This document shows, piece by piece, positions 57,389 to 64,000 of a DNA stretch of 64,000 nucleotides. This stretch comes from CAWGYT01 sp963826795. Lineage in GTDB: Bacteria > Planctomycetota > Planctomycetia > Pirellulales > Pirellulaceae. The stretch covers positions 114,412-178,411 of the forward strand of contig CAWGYT010000019.1 of NCBI GenBank assembly GCA_963826795.1, read 5' to 3'. How positions within the stretch are numbered: position 1 is the first letter of the stretch; each line of letters starts with the position of its first letter. The notes under the pieces were generated by a model. That model did no database searches. It had not been told where the DNA came from and saw nothing but the letters and a program-made list of their open reading frames with translations. Position numbers and translations under genes: made by a program.

Positions 57389-57393
57389 ACATT
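57372..57393. repeat. Right inverted repeat and right target duplication of the IS element
   Basis: CCTACTGCGAACTACTG (57372-57388) is the reverse complement of the left end apart from one base. ACATT (57389-57393) is the second target copy and continues directly into the coding sequence of the interrupted gene. Confidence 0.9.
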
Positions 57394-57957
57394 CTTAACT
57401 GTTTCGATTGCCACATTGGGGTTGCTGGTCAACGTTGGTGATGCGTCGGTCGCCAAGCCGACCTGTTGCATGAAACGTGCCTATTGCTGCTCGGTGCAGA
57501 GGAGTTGCTGCCCGAAGGCAGAAGCCGCCAATGTCGAGGCTGAGCAAGCCGTGGCAGTCTCTGGCGAGGTCGCCAAACCGATCTGCTGCATGAAGCGGGC
57601 TTACTGCTGCTCGTTGAATCGGAGCTGCTGCCCGAAGTCAGAGGTCAACAACCTGGGTGCTGAAGATGGCACGGAGCTTCTGCTTGCCAGCGACACTGCG
57701 CAACCGATCTGCTGCATGAAGCGGCTTACTGCTGCTCGTCGCATCGGAACTGCTGCCCAAAGACTACGGCGGTAACCGCTGGCGAGGCGGTTACGATAGT
57801 TTCCCTGGATGAAGGAACCGTCGACAAGCAGATCTGCTGCATGAAGCGGGCCTACTGCTGCTCGGTCAATCGGCCGTGCTGCCGAGGTGCGGCGATGGAA
57901 ATTGCGACATAAGTAGGTCGGCCGGGAAACAGCAGCATGTGCCCCAGGATGGTCAAA

Positions 57958-57995
57958 GCCCCTGGTACCGAGGACGGTCACCAGGGGCGTTTTTG
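57958..57995 (+). terminator. Rho-independent terminator after the cysteine-pair gene
   Basis: GCCCCTGGT (57958-57966) pairs with ACCAGGGGC (57980-57988), with an inner ACCG/CGGT pair, and a run of T follows at about 57990-57994. It ends the transcript of the interrupted gene. Confidence 0.88.
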
Positions 57996-58068
57996 TTCGG
58001 TAATGAATCACAGGCCCCCGGATGCTGCGATTGTTCGCCAATCAGGCCGGACGTTATCATGGTTAGCG

Positions 58069-59477
58069 ATGTTTACTGTCACACGATTATTCGAACGGGG
58101 AGGGAACGTGACTCGCTTGCCACGCCGGCTCGCACTTGCCGTAACGGTGTTATTTCTGGCGTCCTGCAGTCAGTCGGACACTGGATTGCCCGCCGGCTCA
58201 ACCGCCTCGACACAGGCAGACCAGGACTCGTCACACGCCGTTGCGGAGTACGAATTACCGCGCCACGCCCCCGGCCCTAAGGCGACTGATCTAGCCAGCT
58301 CTAACGATTTGCCAGCCTTGGCCGGAGCCACAGCGACTTCAAGCTCACCCGCGTTGGACGTTTTCAAGCGGCGAGTTCTTCCGATTCTCAACGCACAGCG
58401 CCCATCGAGTTGCGCGGAGTGCCACTTGAGTGGTGTCGACTTGAAGAACTACATCCAGCCCGATCAGGAGAAAACGTTTGCCGCGCTCGTGGCGGCAGGC
58501 CTGGTTGACGTTGCGAACCCCGATGAGTCAAGAATTCTCAAGTTCATCAGCCGCAAGCCGGAAAAGCCGGGACTGATCACAGAAGAAGTTCGCCGCGAGG
58601 AACTGGAGGCATTTCGCAGCTGGATTCACGCCGCGGTCAACGCTCCGAACTTGCTTGCGGCCAAGTCCGACGAAGCCATTGGGCCGACGCTTCCGGTGGA
58701 AGTCATCCGTCACGCACGAAGGGACCGCGTGCTGGCATCGTTCATCGATAATGTCTGGTCCGAAGTCGGGCGTTGTTCGAGTTGCCATTCGCCCGACCAA
58801 AATCAGAAGCAGGTCAAGGAACACGGCGAGCAAGTGTCTTGGATCACACTGCGAGATCCACAGGCCACGCTGGATTACATGATCGAGGCAGAGTTGATCG
58901 ACATCGCGTCCCCAGCAGAAAGTCTGTTGCTGCAGAAACCGACGATGCAAGTCGAGCATGGTGGCGGACAGAAAATGATGATCGGCGACCGGACCTACCG
59001 GCAGTTTCGACGCTTCATCGACGACTACGCAGCGATGGTCAGCGGGAAGTATCAGTCGGTCGACGAGTTGCCCCAGCAGAGTACCGAAGTATCCGTGGCA
59101 ACCAGCATGTCTGATGGAATCTGGCTCAAGCTGGAAGGTGTGCCTGCTCACTACGACAAGAAGTTGTTGCAAGTCGACCTCTACCGTCGCGAAGGGCAAG
59201 GTTGGTCAGAGACTCGCTGGGCGACTGCCGATCGAGCGGTCGCTGGAGGCCAACAATTGTGGCAACAAACTCTCAGCTTGACGGCCCCTCGCGGATCGAA
59301 GCGTGCGAACGAGTTGCGTGACGGCACGGCTCTTCCGCCCTGGCGAGTACCTGGCGAAGATCTACATTGACGCTGACGGTAAGCTCGCGAAGAACTCGCA
59401 GATTGGCCTGGGTCAGGATGAACACGTGGGAGAGGTTGTCGTGAACAGCCGATGGCCTACCGGCTACGGAAGAATGA
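58069..59477 (+). CDS. Lipoprotein with two CxxCH heme-type motifs (one or two frameshifts)
   Basis: A hydrophobic leader ends in the lipobox LASC, so this is a predicted membrane-anchored lipoprotein. Two heme c-type motifs, CAECH and CSSCH, are separated by about 140 residues, with planctomycete-cytochrome-like context (RVLPILNAQRPSSCAECHLS; WSEVGRCSSCHSP). The C-terminal domain contains LKLEGVPAHYDKKLLQVDLY. Near 59330 the frame shifts to RLFRPGEYLAKIYIDADGKL. The true end is uncertain; 59477 is the nearest TGA before the next gene. ATG 58069 is a tentative start. It may transfer electrons or sense metal in the island. Confidence 0.65.
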
Positions 59478-59560
59478 CGGTAGCTCCGCTTTCCAGAACC
59501 GTGATGGTGCACGGCGTTTTCGGACACTATTTGGCATACATGTTACGCAGGAGCTTATCG

Positions 59561-60389
59561 ATGCGCCCTCTTACTGTTTTCGCCCTCATGCTGGGAGCCA
59601 CGTCGCTGACCTCGTGTGGCCGCACGCAACCGCAGTCGTTAGTCGAATCGGCCGCGGAAGTGACGGATCAGGACGACTCTGGTTCGAAGTCGAATACCCC
59701 GATGCTCGCAGCCGCCGACAGCGCTCGTGGACATGTCGACACGGATAGGGAATCTGCCACGGCTCAAGCACACGGTGATGGAACAACGGACGTCCGTCAC
59801 CACGGCGGACATGACGCGCATCCCGGCCGCACCCACCAAACTGAAACTCGTCATGCACACGCGCAGTCCGGACACGTTGCCCAGCAGTCACGACGACAGC
59901 AAACGAATCGCGATTGGTGACATGGTTCCCGACTTTGAGGTCAGCATCGCCGGAAAGAAGTGGAAACTTAGCGAGCTGCGGCAAAACAAAGAGATCACTG
60001 CGGACGGCACGCTCGTGCTGACTTTCTGGTGCTCGTTCTGCCACAGTTGCCGTCACGTTGAACAATCCTTGGACGCGCTGGCTAAAGAGTATCGAGGCAA
60101 GGTGGGTGTGATCGCGCTGGACGCCAGCGCCGGCGAAACGACAGATGGAGTCACGGAATTCGCCAAGAAGCGTGAACTGTCGCTGCCGATTGCGCTGGAC
60201 GCCAGCGGAGCGTCGGCAAGCATTTTCGGAACGCGAGTTACAACGACGACCGTCGTCATCGACAAGGACGGCCTGTTGCGGTACCGCGGTCAGTTCGGTG
60301 ACGGGCAGCACTCCTTCGCACTGGAGGCTTTGCGGGCCGTCCTGGCAGGGAAAGAGGTTTCGGTACAAGAGACGCTTCAAAAAGGGTGA
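59561..60389 (+). CDS. Thioredoxin-fold lipoprotein with His-rich linker (one frameshift)
   Basis: ATG 59561 has AGGAG seven bases upstream and starts a leader ending in the lipobox LTSC (Cys19). A linker rich in histidine (HHGGHDAHPG) follows, then a break near 59835. The second frame gives a TlpA/AhpC-TSA-like domain: IAIGDMVPDFEVSIAGKKWK, the redox motif CSFCHSC in LTFWCSFCHSCRHVEQSL, and TTVVIDKDGLLRYRGQFGDG. It could reduce cysteines of the neighbouring proteins or bind copper like Sco proteins (inference). Confidence 0.8.
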
Positions 60390-60554
60390 CCGATCGAACG
60401 CGCGTAGCCTCCGTGTGAGGCTTTGAATTGCGATTGACTTGCTGGCAATATGCCGGGACAATCTCGCCCCCACACTTCCGACGAACTTGTCCGATTCTCT
60501 TCAAGTTGCACTGTTCGCGTGCCGAAATAAGGCGACGGACGAACGTCTCGCCAT

Positions 60555-61088
60555 TTGTCTGTCATGGAGGACAGAGAAGAATGCTGCCACGCGCCATCCA
60601 ACCCGATCATCGCACAGGCAAGTGCCTGGATCGCCGTTGTGATGCTTCTCGTGCAGTCTCTGCCAGACGCAAGCTGCGGTTGTGCTGGCGCAGCCACTGT
60701 TGGTCAGGCGGCGTCCCTTTGCTGCTCGAAGTCTGTCGTCAAGACGTGCTGCGTCTCGAAACCGAAGTCCACCTGCTGCTCCGAGCAACACACCAAGTCG
60801 TGTTGCAGCGGAAGTTCAACCGAGCGTTCGACTGTCTCAGACGGTAAGTGCTGCTGCGGAACCGCTTGCCGCTGCTCAGCCGCTCAACCACCGACAGACA
60901 CGCCAGTTGGTCCCAGTCCTCAGGAAAACAATCGCCAGGAACGCCATGAAGTAGTGACGTTATCGTCACCCTCCGCGATGGCGATTGTCACGGCGATCCA
61001 TCCCTCGTCGCAACTTGCCGCGATCGAGCGTCTCGGATGCAGCACGGCTCTCGACCGCTGCATCGAACTGTCTCGCTTCACGTGTTGA
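60555..61088 (+). CDS. Secreted cysteine-rich protein with repeated CC motifs
   Basis: A 177-residue protein. The N-terminus has ECCHAP, then a hydrophobic signal-like helix (AWIAVVMLLVQSLPDASC). A cysteine-rich block follows: LCCSKSVVKTCCVSK, STCCSEQHTKSCCSGS and GKCCCGTACRCS, with CC pairs every 7-8 residues. The C-terminus is not cysteine-rich until the end (LGCS, DRC, FTC). No family is recognised; by composition and location it is a candidate periplasmic metal-binding protein. Confidence 0.65.
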   Translation: MSVMEDREECCHAPSNPIIAQASAWIAVVMLLVQSLPDASCGCAGAATVGQAASLCCSKSVVKTCCVSKPKSTCCSEQHTKSCCSGSSTERSTVSDGKCCCGTACRCSAAQPPTDTPVGPSPQENNRQERHEVVTLSSPSAMAIVTAIHPSSQLAAIERLGCSTALDRCIELSRFTC

Positions 61089-61298
61089 TCCGCCTCACGC
61101 GGGGATTCCGCGCCCAGTGCAACCCGGCGCATCCGCCCCCGCGTCTTCTGCCTGGCGTCGCACTGATCCATTCGTCCTAGCTGATCTCTTGATCAAACGA
61201 ATTGGCATCGGGCGGACTTGACGGGCCTGCCGTTGGGTCGAAAGATGAGATAGACTATAGTTTCGAGAACTGCAAGAATCCGGGACGAGCTACTTGCC

Positions 61299-61694
61299 AT
61301 GCAACCTTCCTTAACCAGAACCATGCTGACGCTGGCGCTGATCATCGGCCCGAAGCTCCGCCGTTGTCTGGTTGGGCAAGTCCATGCACGTGCGAGTGGA
61401 TTCTCCGGAAGCCGAGCGCTGTGGTGGCTGTTGTGGCACGGCAGAGACGTCGTGCTGCGGAACACCTGCCGTCACGCGGCATTGTGTCTGTTCCCAGCCA
61501 ACCGCGTCGCCGGTCGAGCCAAAGCAGCAAGATCGTTCTACGCAACGCGTGGAATGGCGATGCGCGCGTTGGAGTCGACCGCAGACATGGCGTTCACCGG
61601 CGGCAAAGCCAACTCGCACTTCTCGGACGTAGTCACCTCTTCTTCTTGGCCATCGACTCGCCTTCAGGCTGTTCTGTGCCGTTGGTTGACTTGA
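61299..61694 (+). CDS. Degraded small cysteine-rich secreted protein
   Basis: ATG 61299 opens a hydrophobic start (MQPSLTRTMLTLALIIG). Coherent cysteine-rich sequence appears in the next frame: ERCGGCCGTAETSCCGTPAV and RHCVCSQP, followed by a charged tail. At least two frameshifts are needed to join these parts, so the limits are uncertain. It resembles the other CC-rich proteins in the island by composition, not by alignment. Confidence 0.4.
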   Translation: MQPSLTRTMLTLALIIGPKLRRCLVGQVHARASGFSGSRALWWLLWHGRDVVLRNTCRHAALCLFPANRVAGRAKAARSFYATRGMAMRALESTADMAFTGGKANSHFSDVVTSSSWPSTRLQAVLCRWLT

Positions 61695-61853
61695 GTCGTT
61701 GATCTCCGTGTGATCCTGCGGCGCATGACGCGCGGACGCGAGATCGTTTGTCAGGCGCGCTCTTCACTCATGTGTTGCGTGCGCCAATCTGTTCATGAAT
61801 TCAGTCAAGAACGTGTTTCGAGTACCGGCAGTTGTCACTGCGGTGAGGTCACT

Positions 61854-63861
61854 ATGAGCGATTCCACTCCCGATAAAAAACCTGCCCCAAACCAAACTCC
61901 CGCCGCGTCCCCACATGCGGCATCCCCCGACTGCGATCACGCGACTGACGTCGCCACGAGCAGGCGACAGCGCAAGGAAGCGAGACGCTGGTGGATTAAA
62001 TTGTTCGTGCAACCGGTCCTGCTGCTCGCATGTGGAGCCGTTCCCTGATTGTCGGATTGGGCATCGCTCAAAAGTCCGGTTTCATCTCGGCGGGGGGCGG
62101 TGGCGGTCACAGCCAATCAGGTGCTGAGCACGCCGACACGCGATACATCTGCCCAATGATGTGTACTCCGCCGCAAACACATCCAGGACGCTGTCCGGTG
62201 TGCGCAATGGAACTCGTGCCGGCGACTTCCGGCGGCGGCAGACGGATTCGCGATTCGATCCATGTCGATCCGGCGACACGCCGCGTGGCCAACATTCAGA
62301 CGGTGACAGTTGCCTCGCTACCTGTCACGCGGACGATCCGCCGCCATTCGGCGAACTCCGTTACGACGAAGGAACACTCAAGACGATCGCCGCTTACGTC
62401 GACGGCCGTCTCGACCGACTGTACGCGGACTACACCGGTGTGGTCGTGAAAGAAGGGGATCACTTGGCGTTTTTGTACTCGCCGCGATTGTATTCAGGTC
62501 AGGTAGAGTTGCTGCTGGCGAAGAAGGCCCGCGACCGAGGACGATCGACGAAGCTGAGCCGGAGTCTCTGAATCAAACGACGAACTGTACAACAGCGCGA
62601 AGGAGCGTCTAATTCTGCTCGGCATGACGGAGATGCAGATCGAGCACCTGGAAGAGGCCGGCGAAGCCAACAGCCGCATGCACCTGTGTGCTCCGATCGG
62701 CGGTACCGTGATCGAGAAGCTGGCGGTTGAGGGGCAGTATGTCAAGGAAGGAGAGGCGATCTACAAGCTGGCAGACCTTTCGACCGTGTGGTTGATGCTC
62801 CGTCTCTTTCCCGAAGACACGGCGACCATCCGATACGGACAGAAAGTCAGCGCCGAGGTCCAGTCGTTGCCGGGCCGCACGTTTTCCGGCCGGGTCGCCT
62901 TCATTGACCCGAATGTTGATCCGAAAACGCGAACCGTCGGCGTCCGTGTAGTAATTCCGAACCAGGACGGACTGCTCCCGAGTCGGCGATTTCGCGAAGG
63001 CGACGATCAACGTGCCGCTGGGCGAGTCGCACCAGTCGCTCGCTTACGACCCGGAGTTGGCCAACAAATGGATCAGTCCGCGACATCCGCACGTGATTGC
63101 CGACGCCGCAGGGGACTGCCCAGTCTGCGGCGTCGAACTGGTGCCGGCCGCCCACTTCGGGTTCACAGACGAACCGAGCGCCCACGGCGAAGCGCTGGTG
63201 GTGCCACGCGATGCCGTGCTGATGGCCGGCAACAACAGCGTCTTGTACGTCGAGACCGAGCCGGGCCGCTTCGAGATTCGCCGAGTCGTGCTGGGGGCAA
63301 GTGTTGGCGACCAGATCGTGATCCGCAGCGGGGTCAAGTCCGGCGAGCAGGTCGCGACCCGCGGCAATTTCCTGATCGACTCGCAGATGCAGCTTGCGGG
63401 CAATCCGTCGTTGATTGATCCGACCAGGCTCGATCCGGCGGCGACGCCACCCATGTCGCCCGAAGTCATCGCTGCCCTGTCGGAACTCACTGTCGAAGAT
63501 CGTGCTCTCGCCGAGAAACAGCGAATTTGCCCTGTTGCCGAGCAACAGCTTGGATGGATGGGTACTCCCAAGAAGGTCGATGTCGGCGGCACTTCCGTGT
63601 TCATTTGCTGCGAATCTTGCCGCGCGAGGTTGTTGAAGGAGCCGGACAAGTACTTGGCGAAGTTGGCTGCGTTGCCGGAAAGCGGGCCATCGCAGGAGTC
63701 ATCCCCTTCGACGCCCACAATGGATCTGCCACCCATCGGTGTTCCCCAGATCATTGAGCCGATCGAGCCGCCATCTAACCACGACACTCCACACGAAGCC
63801 CGTGCCGCACAGCCATCGGCACGCCGAGGTCGCGGAATTGCCAACGGAGGGCGTCCAATGA
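61854..63861 (+). CDS. cusB: CusB-like RND efflux adaptor with extra metal-binding domains (multiple frameshifts)
   Basis: The periplasmic adaptor of a Cu/Ag RND pump. Parts in order: disordered His/Pro start and membrane helix (VQPVLLLACGAV / LIVGLGIAQKSG), a heavy-metal-binding domain (YICPMMCTPPQTHPGRCPVC), the HlyD-type core (IAAYVDGRLDRLYADYTGVV, APIGGTVIEKLAVEGQYV, WLMLRLFPEDTATIRYGQK), a second HMBD (ISPRHPHVIADAAGDCPVCG), the membrane-proximal domain and a C-terminal YHS-like domain (SVFICCESCRARLLKEPDKY). About six indels break it. ATG 61854 has GAGG upstream. In the third frame the end would be TGA 63859-63861, overlapping cusA as ATGA. Confidence 0.85.
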
Positions 63862-64000
63862 TTAGGAGCATTCTCGACTTCTGCACTCGCGAGCGACTTT
63901 TATTCTGATCGCCTCCATCGCGATCATTGGATACGGCTGGTACTCCACGAAGAAGGTTCCGCTGGACGCGATCCCGAACGTGGGCGAGAACCAGGTGATC
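63858..64000 (+). CDS. cusA: CusA-like heavy-metal RND pump (partial, frameshifted)
   Basis: ATG 63858 has GGAGGG seven bases upstream. The product begins MIRSILDFCTRERLL, then a break near 63893-63899 leads to FILIASIAIIGYGWYSTKKV and PLDAIPNVGENQVI, the conserved start of CusA/CzcA pumps (first helix and the DAIPD-like periplasmic entry). The gene runs off the window end. It forms a cusBA pair. Confidence 0.85.

Larger units (their letters stand above)
56053..57912 (+). pseudogene. Secreted protein with four CC-x5-CC-x5-CC repeats, interrupted by an IS element
   Basis: ATG 56053 has AAGGAA eight bases upstream. Four codons and two bases later an IS element begins (56067). Joining 56066 to 57394 restores one frame: signal peptide MFTTFLTVSIATLGLLV, then CCMKRAYCCSxxRxCC at 57464, 57584, 57710 and 57835, spaced 40-42 residues by acidic linkers. 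One G is missing near 57724 in repeat 3; with it restored the frame ends at TAA 57910-57912, about 177 residues in all. The repeats carry 24 cysteines in adjacent pairs. I know no described family with this pattern. The position in a copper island suggests thiol-based metal binding in the periplasm (inference). A terminator follows. Confidence 0.85.

Overview
The window looks like chromosomal DNA of a high-GC member of the Planctomycetota, probably Pirellulales-like (inference). Grounds: paired groEL genes around groES, a hom-apgM-lysC cluster with a four-ACT aspartokinase, many lineage-typical hypothetical proteins, an FG-GAP-type remnant, and membrane-anchored terpene-cyclase-fold proteins. 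Single-base frameshifts are abundant (I count more than 35), even in housekeeping genes such as dnaJ, hom and lysC. They cluster at 36-39 kb and 53-64 kb, so many are probably sequence errors and not real gene decay.

Layout. 1-7 kb (minus strand): a group 3b NAD(P)-linked NiFe hydrogenase in the order hydB-hydG-hydD-hydA, then its maturation protease, rnfC and rnfD; the Rnf genes appear translationally coupled to the hydrogenase genes. 7.6-15.5 kb (plus): a PilT-like ATPase, a DUF819 permease, an NlpC/P60 peptidase, two secreted proteins and aroA. 15.6-23.5 kb: small accessory genes, a hypothetical protein with an ABC exporter pair, and a secreted propeller-like protein. 23.5-26.6 kb: a repeat-rich accessory patch with REP-like repeats, a broken REP-associated transposase and two nearly identical copies of a CPBP protease gene, one truncated. 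27-34 kb (minus): the chaperone cluster groEL2-groES-groEL1-dnaJ-grpE-fmdB. 34-46.7 kb: an M42 peptidase, then hom-apgM-lysC (aspartate-family amino acids), a membrane protein, a Nudix hydrolase, argC, pta and argJ. 46.9-52 kb: an AAA ATPase, a degenerate sugar transferase, VanZ, trmL and a membrane-anchored toroid protein. 52.5 kb: an initiator tRNA with a non-consensus anticodon stem.

52.9-64 kb (plus) is a copper/heavy-metal resistance island directly downstream of that tRNA. It holds a CopA-type P1B ATPase with YHS and doubled metal-binding domains, at least four small secreted cysteine-rich proteins, a diheme-type lipoprotein, a thioredoxin-fold lipoprotein, a CusB-like adaptor with extra metal-binding domains, and the start of a CusA-like RND pump.

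The most striking feature is a signal-peptide protein made of four repeats of CC-x5-CC-x5-CC. A 1,322-bp IS4/ISH3-like element, with matching inverted repeats and a 5-bp ACATT target duplication, is inserted after its fourth codon; removing the element and one target copy restores the reading frame exactly. Together the cysteine-rich proteins suggest a periplasmic thiol-based metal buffering or relay layer beside the ATPase and the RND pump (inference).
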